Source: Noviherbaspirillum sp. UKPF54
GTDB taxonomy: Bacteria > Pseudomonadota > Gammaproteobacteria > Burkholderiales > Burkholderiaceae_D
Assembly (NCBI RefSeq): GCF_007874125.1
Contig: NZ_CP040128.1
Coordinates: forward strand, 558,001-622,000
Direction: 5' to 3'
Length of the DNA: 64,000 nt
The position numbers were made by a program, and so were the translations under genes. The notes under the pieces were generated by a model. That model searched no databases, had not been told where the DNA came from, and worked only from the letters and a program-made list of their open reading frames with translations. This document shows, piece by piece, positions 10,410 to 20,119 of the stretch (the stretch's first letter is position 1; each line of letters opens with the position of its first letter).

Positions 10410-12260
10410 CTAGAACAATCGCTTGTAGATTAATGCAGCGGTCGTTTCATGCGTGCGGCTATTTCGGTTTTGCGCGAATTCCAGCTGGATTGTCTGCGTG
10501 CGATCGAGGTATTTCGACTGCGTAAAGCGCAGCGTGTCATAGTGTGTTCCGGAGTCTACCTGACCCATGATGCGGTCATACGTCAACATGGATTTCATGT
10601 TGAACACTTCGCGCACCAAAATTCCTGCCTGGATATCGGCATAAGCATAACTGTGCCGCGCGTAACCAAGGCCGCCTCCTGCCAGCACAAACATGTCCAC
10701 GTCTCCGGCTACCCGCTCGGTGAGGCCGACGGCCCCACTGATATAGGCCGCCCGGCGCTTCTGCAATTGCGCATCCCGTTGTTGTTCGACGCCGATGCGA
10801 AACTTTCCTGAAATGCCGCCCGTGAGCGGGTCGAACGGCGTCAGCGCCTGTATTCCGTAAATGGTGAGGTGATCGAGCGAAAGCGTTCCACGTCGCGATA
10901 CATGTGCCTCGGTCTCGAACAGGAGCAATTCATTCTCGTTGAAATAGCGGCGATTATCGTCGGTGATGAAATGCGAGACGGGCAAAAAATTGATACGCAG
11001 TTCCGGCAGGCCTTCTACCGATGCCAATCCGAAGCTCAATTGCTTGTCGGGTGGCGCGAACAGCGGGTTTCTGTCGTCCCCTGTTTCGAGTTGGGTATGC
11101 GGATAATCCCTCTGCTTGATTTGCGCAAGCACCTCGCGATTCTGCGACCAGACCGAACGAGCCAGCCGGCCCTGGCGGAACGCATAGTCGTTGTCGGTCT
11201 CGGCGAGCATCAATCGCAGGAACGCCGTATTGTCGCGCTCTTCGGCCCACGCATCCGGCGACAGTCCACGCAGCACCTGGTTGCCGGTCTCGCGCAAAGT
11301 CGCGGCCGGCAGCTGCTGAGCCAGTGCGCGGATCACCCAGCGGTCCGGTGTGAGGACTTCCGTGCGCTGGACCAGGCCGGCGGTAGCGGCATGTTGGACG
11401 ACATCGCGTGGCGTGACCCAGTAACCGTCATGCTTGAGGCGCTCGCTGGTCGTGCCCAGGATGAAGTAGACCAGCGTCGCGCAGTTATAGTCCTGGAAAA
11501 AGTAGGTAAAGCTTGCCTGCTTTAATTCAAGCAGATGCAGCAGAAGCAGCTCCCTGTCCGTCTCGTCAAGCTGCAGCTGATACTCCCATACGCTGCGCTG
11601 CTCGTCATTGATGTATTGCTCGAGTTTTTCATGGTAGGGCGAAAGCGTGAAGTAGCCGGGCTTTCCCTTTACCGTGCTGTCGTAGAGAAGCTTGGGAACG
11701 TTGACCGTGCCTGTCTCAGTGTAAAAGGAGATGGCGTGGCTTAGCTCCTTGCCGGATCGGTCGTGCCCGGAGATCTTCAGGAATGCATGGCCCATCATGC
11801 TTGCGGGCTGGGTCAGATTCTCGCTGGCGAATACCAGCGAGATGCGTTCGGCAGGCGCCTTCGCACGGAATTCGACCACATCCGGGCAGTCTTCCAGCGG
11901 CAACGGAGGCGCATCCAGATGATGGCGCAGGAATTGGTAGCGTGCGGGAAAACGGCAGACGTTGGCCGCGGGTCCTCCGTAGAGGAATTCGACGGTGCGC
12001 TTCAGTTCCGCCTCGGGCGTGAAATTCGGCAGGCTCAGCAAAAAATTCGGGTCGCGCAGATAAGCGCGTGTTCCGGACGCATGCAGCAGGGAGTGCCAGA
12101 CCGTGGAATCGTGCAGCCGCCGTTCTTGCGCCAATGCGCCGAGGCGTTGCGACAGCTCGGAGGATGGCGATGCAGCGTTCACCGCTGTCGCAGGCAGGAA
12201 CAGGCAATAAAAAAAAGCGGCAAGAATGCCGCTTTTCGCGAACAAGTCCGCAATACGCAT
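10410..12260 (-). CDS. DUF4105/Lnb-N domain periplasmic protein
   Basis: The 616-residue protein has an N-terminal signal or anchor segment (about residues 8-30). A central DUF4105 domain follows, now called the Lnb N-terminal periplasmic domain. The expected histidine is in MMGHAFLKISG and the cysteine in DYNCATLVYF, a His/Cys pair as in thiol hydrolases or transferases. In Enterococcus faecalis, Lnb is a lipoprotein N-acyl transferase; whether this distant homologue does the same is not shown. The C-terminal 200 residues are beta-rich and might be a barrel. Its start codon overlaps the stop of the upstream small lipoprotein gene (TAATG), so the two are translationally coupled. The open frame extends 14 codons upstream inside that gene, but the overlapping ATG is preferred. 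Confidence 0.75.
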   Translation of the reverse strand: MRIADLFAKSGILAAFFYCLFLPATAVNAASPSSELSQRLGALAQERRLHDSTVWHSLLHASGTRAYLRDPNFLLSLPNFTPEAELKRTVEFLYGGPAANVCRFPARYQFLRHHLDAPPLPLEDCPDVVEFRAKAPAERISLVFASENLTQPASMMGHAFLKISGHDRSGKELSHAISFYTETGTVNVPKLLYDSTVKGKPGYFTLSPYHEKLEQYINDEQRSVWEYQLQLDETDRELLLLHLLELKQASFTYFFQDYNCATLVYFILGTTSERLKHDGYWVTPRDVVQHAATAGLVQRTEVLTPDRWVIRALAQQLPAATLRETGNQVLRGLSPDAWAEERDNTAFLRLMLAETDNDYAFRQGRLARSVWSQNREVLAQIKQRDYPHTQLETGDDRNPLFAPPDKQLSFGLASVEGLPELRINFLPVSHFITDDNRRYFNENELLLFETEAHVSRRGTLSLDHLTIYGIQALTPFDPLTGGISGKFRIGVEQQRDAQLQKRRAAYISGAVGLTERVAGDVDMFVLAGGGLGYARHSYAYADIQAGILVREVFNMKSMLTYDRIMGQVDSGTHYDTLRFTQSKYLDRTQTIQLEFAQNRNSRTHETTAALIYKRLF

Positions 12261-12622
12261 TACGACTTGCAGGAGATCACAACGTTCTCGGAATACTTCC
12301 ACATCTTTTCGGTGGAGTAGTCGGTCGTGGAGCCGAAAGCACCGCCGCTCAGGATATTGACGAAGAACTTCGGATCGACATTCTTTTCGATAACGGTCTC
12401 TTTGGCGCAGCCCGAGGTTTCAGCGACGATCACCTTGTTCTTGTTCTCGCGGAGGACATTCACAACGCCCGGACCGCTGAACGGAACGCCATCCACCTTG
12501 CCTTTGATTTCGCCGCCGGTCGAGCTCGACACGTTGATCGGCTGGGTCTTCTCGTTGAGGATGGATGCGCAACCGCTTAATGCAACTGCGGCGGCGATAG
12601 CGACATATGCTGCGACTTTCAT
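12260..12622 (-). CDS. small outer-membrane-type lipoprotein, unknown function
   Basis: The 120-residue protein has a signal peptide with lipobox LSGCAS (Cys at about 18), then a short beta-rich domain with two conserved-looking cysteines (SGCAK, ISCKS). It resembles the small CASI-type lipoproteins often given uninformative names. The ATG follows AAAGGGAGTTTCATA, a good site. The last base of its stop is shared with the first base of the DUF4105 gene, so one mRNA is certain in practice. The coupling suggests that it acts with the Lnb-like protein, perhaps as substrate or partner. Confidence 0.75.
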   Translation of the reverse strand: MKVAAYVAIAAAVALSGCASILNEKTQPINVSSSTGGEIKGKVDGVPFSGPGVVNVLRENKNKVIVAETSGCAKETVIEKNVDPKFFVNILSGGAFGSTTDYSTEKMWKYSENVVISCKS

Positions 12623-12918
12623 TATGAAACTCCCTTTTTTTCGATTGTTGTTGGATCGGCCTTATCGGTTGTAGTACGTTGTGATACGACAAGAGCCGAG
12701 CGGGAGCTTAGCTTGTGAATATGGAGAATGCAAGTTTTGACAGGCTACCTGTCTAAGTGTGTTAAGGCGCGTATACATCTGAGCATAAATGTCTGCCCGA
12801 TGTTGTATCGTGGGGATGATTTGACCGATGCATCGCTGGCGAGCGACACGCATGTTGTCTGCATCGATGCCTTTGCATGAGCCGAGGAGATATCTGGAAA
12901 AATCGCGGCCTCCCTGTT

Positions 12919-15702
12919 TTATTCCTTGCCGCCACCTGCCGCCGCGCTGCCGGTATCCTGGCCGTTGCCCGAGGTGGGCGTATCCGAAGCGGCGGAGGCC
13001 GCGCGCTGATTGGCGGCCGCATCGGCAAACACCATCTTGCCGTTTTCCGTTCTCCTGTCGTCGCGGAATTCGCCTTCCCAATAGCTGCCGTTGGCCCAGG
13101 TATATCTTCCTTGTCCCTGGCTCTTTCCTCGCACCCAGTTGCCGGCATAGGTGTCGCCGCCTTTGAAGCGGGTGACGCCCTGGCCGTGCGGGCGGCCATC
13201 CTTCACTTCGCCATCGTAACGGTTGCCGTTGGCAAAGTAGATGGTGCCTCGGCCATTGGGCATGTCGTTGGCCCATTCGCCCTTGTAGCGCTGGCCGTTG
13301 GCCCATACGAACAGGCCCTTGCCTTGCTTGACGCCGTTGACCAGCGTTCCTTCGAAACGGTCGCCGTTGTTCCAGACGATATGTCCGGTGCCCGATACGA
13401 TGCCGGTCTTGGGATCGGCCGTGAAGCGACCGGTCATGGTTTGACCAGCCATTCGCAGGACGGTGTTGCCGGCGGCAGGCTTATGCAAGGATGTGCTTTC
13501 GGCGTCGTCGGCTGCGGCACTTTCGCCGCGCTCGGCCGGCGCCGGCTGCCTGGGCTGGGACGCGGGCGGTTCGAGCTGCCGCTTCAGGCTCGCCAGCTTG
13601 TCGCTGGCCGCCGGCGCATGACGCCCGTTCGGATATCGGTCGAGATATGCCTGGTAATCCTTGATCTTGTCGCCGCTCGTCGCGGCCTGCCATGACTGGT
13701 CGTCCGCCGATGCCTGCGGGGGAATCGGTGCCGCATCGGGAGCTGCTGCCGACGCCGCCGGTGCGGCTGGCGCAGCGGATGAGGGTGCTTGCGCAGCGGG
13801 CGCCGATGCGGTCGGTGCAGCCGGCGGCGTGGCAGCTGGTGCCGGGGCCTGGGCCTGGCTTTCGCTCTCGGATGCCGACGACCCGGACGTTTCTGGCGCC
13901 GCCGAAGCGGCCGGCGCAGGCGCCGACGGCAGGGCAGGGGCTTCGTCCGGAGTGTTCATCGCGATCGCGGCATGCCTTTGCTCTTCCACGGGCGTCTTGC
14001 GCTTGAGTTTTTGTTTCGCGACGGCGGCATGCCGACCCTTCGGAAAGCGGTTGAGATAAAACTCGTACGCGTCGTTGCGGTCCGATGCGGAGGCGATGCG
14101 CCATAGATCATCCTCGGACTGGGTGCGGACATTGCGCGCGGCGGGGGCCGGCGTCTCCCCGACCGGCGCTTGCGCTTCATGCCGCTTGCCGTTGCCCTGT
14201 TCGCGGGGCGGCGCGGGCGGTGCGGCCGCGGCCTCGGACGAATCGGTGGATGAGGGCTGCGGCTTCGTGAGGGCGGCGACAGGCGGCGATGCCGGTGCGG
14301 TGGCTGGCGACGATGGTGCTTGGGAAGCCGCAGGCGGTGGCACTTGTTCGTGCGCGGGCGGCGGGGCTGACGCAGCTTCGCGCTCGGGATTGGCGTCATC
14401 CGGTGTCGTGCTGGCGCCGGACGACTCGACGGCAGGCGCGCTGCCGGAAGAAGCGAGCGCCGGTTGATGCGGCGCGTTCCAGTATCGCATCCCCCAGTAG
14501 CCGCCGGCGCCGATGCCGGCCAACAGCAGCAAGCTCAGCGCGAGCCATGCCGGCTTGCCGCGCCTGACGCCTTCGTCGGCATGGCTCATGCCGCGCGCAC
14601 GCTGCCAGTCGCGGTCGGGCTGGGCCACGGGGCGCTCTTCCGGCCTTTTCTCCTGTTTTCTTTCGGGGCGGGCCTCGGCGATGGGGACGGTCGGCACGTC
14701 GGTGTTGCCCCATTGCGTGCCGGTGCGCGGCAGGCTGCGTGGCACCGACTCCATGATGTCGAGCGCGCGCCGCAATTCGGCGATCGACTGGTAGCGCTGT
14801 TCCGGCTTGACCGACAGCGCCTTGTCGACGACGGCCAGGAAGGTCTTGCTGTAGCGGCCTTTGCCGACTTCGCGCGCCGGCACCATCTCGTCCTTGACGA
14901 TGCGAGCCACCGCCGGTGGCGGCGCGCGTCCTGTCATCAGGTAATACACCACCGCGGCCAGCGCGTAGATGTCGGTCCAGGCGCCCTGGCGCAGCCCGGC
15001 GATGTCGGCATATTGCTCGATGGGCGCGAAGCCCGGCTTCAGGATCACGGTCGGCCCCTGCGTGAGGTCGCCGATGACACGGCGCGCGGCGCCGAAGTCG
15101 AGCAGCAGCGGACGACCATCCTTGAGCAGCAGGATGTTGTCCGGCGCGATATCGCGGTGAAAGCATTGCACGCGATGAATGGTATCGATCGCATCGAACA
15201 GGTCCGCCAGAAGCATCCTGATCCAGTTTTCGGTGGGCGTGATGCGGTGTTCCTTGAGCGCCTTCTTGAGCGTGATGCCTTCGTAGAACGGCATCACCAT
15301 ATAGGCCGTGCCGTTGGCTTCCCAGAAGCGGTACACCTTCACCAGCGATGGAGAGTCGAACTGCGCCAGCATGCGCGCCTCGTTGACGAAGCTCTTCAGC
15401 CCCGCCGTGAAGGTGTCGGCGTTGTGCTGCGAGCGCACCGTGACTGCCATGCGGGTGGTGCGCGTGGCCAGCCCGGTCGGCATGTATTCCTTGAGCGCGA
15501 CGTGCCGCTCCAGCGAGTGATCGTAGGCCAGGTACACGATGCCGAAACCGCCTTCGCCGATCAGTTCCAGGATCTCGAACTCGCCCAGTCGCGTGCCCAC
15601 CGGCAGCACGTTGACGCTGTGCTCCTCGGGCAAGCCGCCTGCGGCCGAAGGCGGCACACGACGGCTGCGCACCATGGTTTTGTCTTTGTCGTCGTTCATC
15701 AT
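12919..15702 (-). CDS. transmembrane Ser/Thr protein kinase with C-terminal MORN repeats
   Basis: The 927-residue protein has a protein kinase domain at about residues 42-320. It has the glycine loop IGEGGFGIVY, Lys71 in VALKEY, HRDIAPDN (Asp184) and DFGAA (Asp202), then GFAPIEQY and the TDIYALAAV helix. One transmembrane helix follows at about 390-410. The outer part holds long Ala/Pro-rich linkers separating two similar 40-residue units (YEFYLNRFPKGRHA and YQAYLDRYPNGRHA). At the end are four to five MORN repeats of the type Y.GEW.....GRG....NGNRY. The kinase would therefore sit in the cytoplasm with repeat modules in the periplasm. Two adjacent ATGs compete as start. FHA and PP2C genes nearby suggest a Thr-phosphorylation pathway. 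Confidence 0.85.
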   Translation of the reverse strand: MMNDDKDKTMVRSRRVPPSAAGGLPEEHSVNVLPVGTRLGEFEILELIGEGGFGIVYLAYDHSLERHVALKEYMPTGLATRTTRMAVTVRSQHNADTFTAGLKSFVNEARMLAQFDSPSLVKVYRFWEANGTAYMVMPFYEGITLKKALKEHRITPTENWIRMLLADLFDAIDTIHRVQCFHRDIAPDNILLLKDGRPLLLDFGAARRVIGDLTQGPTVILKPGFAPIEQYADIAGLRQGAWTDIYALAAVVYYLMTGRAPPPAVARIVKDEMVPAREVGKGRYSKTFLAVVDKALSVKPEQRYQSIAELRRALDIMESVPRSLPRTGTQWGNTDVPTVPIAEARPERKQEKRPEERPVAQPDRDWQRARGMSHADEGVRRGKPAWLALSLLLLAGIGAGGYWGMRYWNAPHQPALASSGSAPAVESSGASTTPDDANPEREAASAPPPAHEQVPPPAASQAPSSPATAPASPPVAALTKPQPSSTDSSEAAAAPPAPPREQGNGKRHEAQAPVGETPAPAARNVRTQSEDDLWRIASASDRNDAYEFYLNRFPKGRHAAVAKQKLKRKTPVEEQRHAAIAMNTPDEAPALPSAPAPAASAAPETSGSSASESESQAQAPAPAATPPAAPTASAPAAQAPSSAAPAAPAASAAAPDAAPIPPQASADDQSWQAATSGDKIKDYQAYLDRYPNGRHAPAASDKLASLKRQLEPPASQPRQPAPAERGESAAADDAESTSLHKPAAGNTVLRMAGQTMTGRFTADPKTGIVSGTGHIVWNNGDRFEGTLVNGVKQGKGLFVWANGQRYKGEWANDMPNGRGTIYFANGNRYDGEVKDGRPHGQGVTRFKGGDTYAGNWVRGKSQGQGRYTWANGSYWEGEFRDDRRTENGKMVFADAAANQRAASAASDTPTSGNGQDTGSAAAGGGKE

Positions 15703-16101
15703 AGGAATTCACCGACTCGTTAAGGCTGGATGGGCGGCATGGCACGGACTTTGGCGTGGCGCAACTTCTGCGGGGCGCTGCATGGCGTCTCGTCGCTGCC
15801 GATGGGCCGGGGCACGCATCGCCGGGATGGCGCCGGTTGTGAATTGGGTGGGAGAGCGCATGCGGACCGTCTCTTCCAGCCATTGGGCTCGTGCCGCGGA
15901 AAGATAGTTCGCGCAATGGAGCGATTGCTTGTCATTGATCACGATGACCCCGCTTTTCCACGATGAAGATAAAAAATTTCTTCCGAATCAGATCAGGGCA
16001 ACGATACCGCAGGACGCGAGGCGATTCGATCATACTCAAGTAGTAAAGACGCGGCGAGGCCGCGGGAGTAGCCTCTTGGTTGTCGCAAACAGGTTGGCGG
16101 G
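15703..16101. other. divergent intergenic region between kinase and response-regulator genes
   Basis: About 400 bases between genes reading away from each other. The part next to the response regulator (about 15960-16050) is AT-richer and likely holds its promoter. Small frames across it have no protein-like character. I saw no repeat or RNA gene. Confidence 0.5.
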
Positions 16102-16758
16102 ATGACGCAAGCGATGAAGATTCTGATTGTCGACGATCATGCGCTGATCCGCGAAGGCATCGCGATCATGATCAAAAGAATTCAGCCGCAATCCGAGTTG
16201 TGGCAGGCCAGCAGCTGCGCCTCGGCGCTGGAGATTGCCGCGGCGCAGCCTATCGACTTCGTCTTTCTCGATCTGAACCTGCCCGATCAGCCCGGCTTCG
16301 TCGCGCTCGAACTGTTCAAGGAACGGCACGCGCTGATGCCGGTCGTCGTCGTGTCCGCGCAAGAAGACCGCAACACGGTGTTGAAGGCGCTCGAACTCGG
16401 CGCCAAGGCCTTCGTGCCGAAATCGGCCGATTCGGAACGCATGCGCAACGCGATCGAGGTGCTGCTGGACGGACGGGTCTACCTGCCGGAAAGCATACTG
16501 GAGTCGGATGCGCTGCCGCACGCCGCGGCTGGCGCGCCAGCCGCTTCCGGCAACTGGTCGCTGACCGAAAGGCAAAAGGAAGTGCTGGCCCTGATCATCA
16601 TGGGCCTGCCCAACAAGCTCATCGCGCGCCGCCTGAATATCGTGGAGTCGACTGTCAAGATCCACGTCAGCGCGATTTTGCGCGAATTGAAGGTGGCGTC
16701 CCGCACGCAGGCGCTCATCGCCGTGGCCAGGTACGGGATCAAGCTGCCGATGCTATGA
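16102..16758 (+). CDS. NarL/FixJ-type response regulator
   Basis: The 218-residue protein has a receiver domain (residues about 5-120) with the acidic pair in IVDDHA, the phospho-acceptor Asp in FVFLDLNLPD and Lys in FVPKSA. A LuxR-type helix-turn-helix follows at about residues 152-212 (LTERQKEVLALIIMGLPNKLIARRL, continued by VKIHVSAILRELKV). It is a DNA-binding transcription factor controlled by phosphorylation. It converges with the hybrid histidine kinase gene 28 bases away, which is the likely cognate sensor. The ATG at 16102 was taken; a second in-frame ATG four codons later is also possible. Confidence 0.9.
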   Translation: MTQAMKILIVDDHALIREGIAIMIKRIQPQSELWQASSCASALEIAAAQPIDFVFLDLNLPDQPGFVALELFKERHALMPVVVVSAQEDRNTVLKALELGAKAFVPKSADSERMRNAIEVLLDGRVYLPESILESDALPHAAAGAPAASGNWSLTERQKEVLALIIMGLPNKLIARRLNIVESTVKIHVSAILRELKVASRTQALIAVARYGIKLPML

Positions 16759-16786
16759 CGCGACAACGCCGCCCGGCCGTGCCTCT

Positions 16787-18616
16787 TCACGCCACCTGCG
16801 GCAACTCCTTTCTGCCGAGGGCCAGCGCCCGCTGCAGGGCGTGATACAGGCCGGCGGCATTGACCGGCTTGTTCATGAATAGCCAGCCCATGTCCTGCAC
16901 CTCGCGTTCCAGCACGGAATTCGCCTCGCCCGAAATCACGATCACCGGTATCTCGTACGGCACCACCGCCGACACCGCCCGCACCGCGTCGAAGCTGGTC
17001 TTGTGGTCGCCCAGCCGGTGGTCGGTGATCAGCACGTCGGGGTAGCGCAGGCTGGCATCGACATACTTGAGCGCCTCGTCGATCGAGCGGGCCAGGATCG
17101 CATAGCAGCCCCATGACGACAGGATCGCTTCCATCGCCGCCAGGATATCGATCTCGTCGTCGACCACCAGCACCAGCATGCCGCTCAAGTCCTGCTCCGC
17201 CTGTTGCGCCTGCGTCGCCGCATAGTCGGCGGCCGAGATGTCGGTGCTGCGCGCGACTTCGAGCTCGAACAGCGAGCCCTTGCCCGGCGTCGAGCGCACA
17301 TGCAGCGTACAGCCGAGGATGCCTGACAGGCGCTTGACGATGGCCAGCCCCAGGCCCAGCCCCTTCCTGCGGTCGCGCGACGGATTGCCGAGCTGGACGA
17401 ACTCGTCGAAGATGCGGTCGAGATGGTCTTCCGGGATGCCACAGCCGGTGTCCCACACCTGCACCAGCGCCTTGTCCCCGCGCGGGCGGAACGCCAGCAG
17501 CACGCCGCCGCGCTCGGTATAGCGGAATGCGTTCGACAGCAGGTTCATGATCAGCTCGATCAACAGTTCCGCGTCGGTGTGCAGGAACAGCCCCTTCGGG
17601 CAATGCACGTGAAAGCGCAGGGCCTTGCCGGCAGCCAGCGGCGCGAAGCGCGTCTCCAGCGTCTGCCCGATCGGATGGGCTTCGAACACCCGCGCCGACG
17701 GGGTGATGACGCCGGCGTCGATGCGCGAAATGTCGAGCAGGCGGTTGAACAGTTCGTCCAGTCCGGCCAGCGAGCGGTCCAGCCGGTCGACCAGGTACTT
17801 GGCGCGGGTGTCGAAGTTTTCCAGCTTGAGGGCGGCGACGAACAGGCTGATCGCATGCACCGGCTGGCGCAAATCATGGCTGGCTGCGGCAAGAAAGCGC
17901 GTCTTGTCGGCGCAGGCCTGTTCGGCCGTGCGCAACGCCTGCTCGGTGCGCTCGCGCAGGACGGCGTCGGCCCCGGCGCGTTCGCGCAGCATTTCTGCCG
18001 CCTGTTCGCTCTCGATGCGCAGGCGGCAATTCTCCAGCACGACCTGGTTCAGGCGCCGGCACAATGCGAGGTAAAGGGGCAGCAGCGCGAGCACGACGAT
18101 GCCCAGCGACAGTCCGTCGGCTGCGCCGCCGGCCAGCAGGTGCGCTGCGAACGGCAGCAGCAGGAACAGGGTGAAGCACGCCATCGCCGCGAAGCTGGCG
18201 GCGAACGCCAGCGCGGTGCCCGCCGCGAGCAGCAGCACGATCGCCGGCAGCGCAGTGCCGGGCACGTGCGGAAGCAATTGCTGGAACGCGATGGCCCATG
18301 CCAGCGCCCAGAGCGACACGGCAACGCAAAACAAGCCCGCCGCACGGCGCGGATACCTGGCTGCAAAACGCGTAGCGGTAAAGCCGTAGCAGCCGGCGGT
18401 GCCGGCGATCCATATGGCGGCGGCGAGTGCAACCCCTTGCAGGGCAGGAAAAGGCTTGGGAAGGGGCAGCGCCGCCAGCACGGTGGCGCACAATACATGC
18501 AGGCAACCCGCGTAAATCACTTGCTGGCGCAGGACGCCGATTCGCCAGCGTGAAATCCGCTCGTCCATGGCGGCGACGCCGAGCGTGCTGTCGCTGGCGG
18601 CTTTCGGGTCGGACAT
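16787..18616 (-). CDS. hybrid sensor histidine kinase with C-terminal receiver
   Basis: The 609-residue protein starts with about six hydrophobic helices (residues about 30-200), then a coiled coil. The phospho-acceptor helix has AASHDLRQPVHAI, and the ATP-binding domain has LLSNAFRYT, DTGCGIPED and GLGLGLAIV. The C-terminal receiver has VVDDEID and LITDHRL (acceptor Asp). There is no periplasmic sensor domain, so the signal is likely sensed in the membrane. The start at MSDPKAA has GGGAG five bases before it; the frame extends a further 15 codons without support. It pairs with the convergent NarL-type regulator; phosphate probably passes from the kinase to both its own receiver and that regulator. 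Confidence 0.9.
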   Translation of the reverse strand: MSDPKAASDSTLGVAAMDERISRWRIGVLRQQVIYAGCLHVLCATVLAALPLPKPFPALQGVALAAAIWIAGTAGCYGFTATRFAARYPRRAAGLFCVAVSLWALAWAIAFQQLLPHVPGTALPAIVLLLAAGTALAFAASFAAMACFTLFLLLPFAAHLLAGGAADGLSLGIVVLALLPLYLALCRRLNQVVLENCRLRIESEQAAEMLRERAGADAVLRERTEQALRTAEQACADKTRFLAAASHDLRQPVHAISLFVAALKLENFDTRAKYLVDRLDRSLAGLDELFNRLLDISRIDAGVITPSARVFEAHPIGQTLETRFAPLAAGKALRFHVHCPKGLFLHTDAELLIELIMNLLSNAFRYTERGGVLLAFRPRGDKALVQVWDTGCGIPEDHLDRIFDEFVQLGNPSRDRRKGLGLGLAIVKRLSGILGCTLHVRSTPGKGSLFELEVARSTDISAADYAATQAQQAEQDLSGMLVLVVDDEIDILAAMEAILSSWGCYAILARSIDEALKYVDASLRYPDVLITDHRLGDHKTSFDAVRAVSAVVPYEIPVIVISGEANSVLEREVQDMGWLFMNKPVNAAGLYHALQRALALGRKELPQVA

Positions 18617-18779
18617 AAAAACTCCCGCGAGGCGCACATATGCGAAAACCGGAATCCACACAGCGTACCGAGACTCGGCGCGGAGAAGCCATCCGGGCAG
18701 GCGGCAGGTTTGATATAGGTTAAACGCTGTCCGGTTACATCAGCGGGCTGGCTGCCGATATGCAGAGCAAGGGAAAAAT

Positions 18780-19121
18780 TCAGCCGTACGCAAAGGTAGA
18801 AATTGCATGCTTTCTATCCTGTACGACGGAAAGATGCGGCGCGCCGGGGCATCTGCCGAGCGCGGGCACTCCGCTGATAAAGGCGCTATGCGGTTCTGCT
18901 GACAAGGCTGCCTGAACGATCAGCCGCATGAGTTCCTTGCTCTCGACCGCATTGTCACGGCACGCGTTTCGAGGCAGCAAGCCTGCCTCGATGGCTTTCC
19001 CTACCGCTGCTTGCAACATTTCATCGGTGATATTCATTTCCTGTCCCATCACGGAATCGCCTACGGGTTGGAGAGATGCATTCTGCGATCCATTTATGAC
19101 AATGCGATGAACAGTTTGCAC
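18780..19121 (-). CDS. small hypothetical protein
   Basis: A 113-codon frame from GTG, with GAGGA nine bases upstream. The central part (NITDEMLQAAVGKAIEAGLLPR and RLIVQAAL) reads like a genuine short helical protein, while the C-terminal 35 residues look random. A start at one of two internal ATGs (about residues 25 and 29) is also possible. No family is recognised. It stands alone between the sensor kinase and the MBL gene and is read away from the latter. Confidence 0.4.
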   Translation of the reverse strand: MQTVHRIVINGSQNASLQPVGDSVMGQEMNITDEMLQAAVGKAIEAGLLPRNACRDNAVESKELMRLIVQAALSAEPHSAFISGVPALGRCPGAPHLSVVQDRKHAISTFAYG

Positions 19122-19288
19122 TTGCGCAAATCCTCGGCATGGCTCGGGAAGCGTATTCAGGGCACATAACTTGCACGCCGAAGCGCCGTCTTTCGATCAA
19201 CGATTGCACGTGGAAAACTGGACATGGACAGCAACGCCGAATCGGTTGTGCCAGCCATCGATCCGCTACCGTGAGCAAGGAAAAATCG

Positions 19289-20101
19289 ATGCGCAGCTTC
19301 CCCATAGGCCGTTTCCGCTTCACTGTCCTAGATGACGGCACATGGCGCTTTCCGGCGCACTTCTTTTTTCATAACGTGCCGGAAGCGGCCTGGCGTGCCC
19401 TGCTCGACGTCGATGCGCAGGGAAAGATCCCGGTCGGGCACAACTATGGCCTGGTGGATACCGGAGAGGAGTTGATCGTGATCGATACCGGCTACGGCGA
19501 CGAAACCCACGGCGGCTGCACCGGCCATCTGCTGGAAGACTTTACTCGCGCGGGCTACCGGCGCGAGCAGGTCGGCACCGTCATCCTCACGCACGGGCAC
19601 GGCGACCATATCAAGGGCAATACGACCTTGCGCGACGGGGAGCGCCGGCCGACCTTCCCGCGCGCCCGCTACCACCTGGCTCGGGCCGACTGGGAGTGGT
19701 TCGGCGGGCCGGGGCATGTGCCCGAATTCGACGAGCAATTGGCCGTGCTTGCGCGGCTGGGCAGGCTCGCGCTGGAGGAAGGCGAGACGGAACTGTTCCC
19801 CGGGATTTCGCTGTTGCCGACGCCCGGCCACACTCCCGGCCATACCAGCGTGCTGATCGAATCGACTGGACAATGCGCGCTCTTTCTCGGCGACGTCTGT
19901 CACCACCCGCTGCATTTCTCGCATCCCGGCTGGGTGAGTTCCTTCGACACCGATCCCGGCATCACGCCGCGCACCCGCAGACGGCTGTTTGCGCTGGCCG
20001 TCGAGCGTGACGCGCTGCTGGTATGTCCGCATGCGCCGGCCCCCGGCCTGGGGCGCCTGCGCAAGGAAGGCGACGGCTATGCATGGCAAGCGCTGCAATG
20101 A
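19289..20101 (+). CDS. MBL-fold metallo-hydrolase
   Basis: The 270-residue protein has the metallo-beta-lactamase signature LTHGHGDHIKGN (about residue 95 on), a later metal-ligand histidine in PTPGHTPGHTSV and Asp in LFLGDVCHHP, giving a dinuclear metal site. It belongs to the quorum-quenching-lactonase and glyoxalase-II-like branch, whose members hydrolyse lactones, thioesters or other esters; the substrate is unknown. The ATG is preceded by AAGGAAAAATCG; an in-frame GTG six codons earlier is possible. It is followed 18 bases later by the carbamoyltransferase gene, so the two are almost surely one operon, probably with the dimethylformamidase-like gene. Confidence 0.85.
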   Translation: MRSFPIGRFRFTVLDDGTWRFPAHFFFHNVPEAAWRALLDVDAQGKIPVGHNYGLVDTGEELIVIDTGYGDETHGGCTGHLLEDFTRAGYRREQVGTVILTHGHGDHIKGNTTLRDGERRPTFPRARYHLARADWEWFGGPGHVPEFDEQLAVLARLGRLALEEGETELFPGISLLPTPGHTPGHTSVLIESTGQCALFLGDVCHHPLHFSHPGWVSSFDTDPGITPRTRRRLFALAVERDALLVCPHAPAPGLGRLRKEGDGYAWQALQ

Positions 20102-20119
20102 CAACAAAAGGAGAAGACG

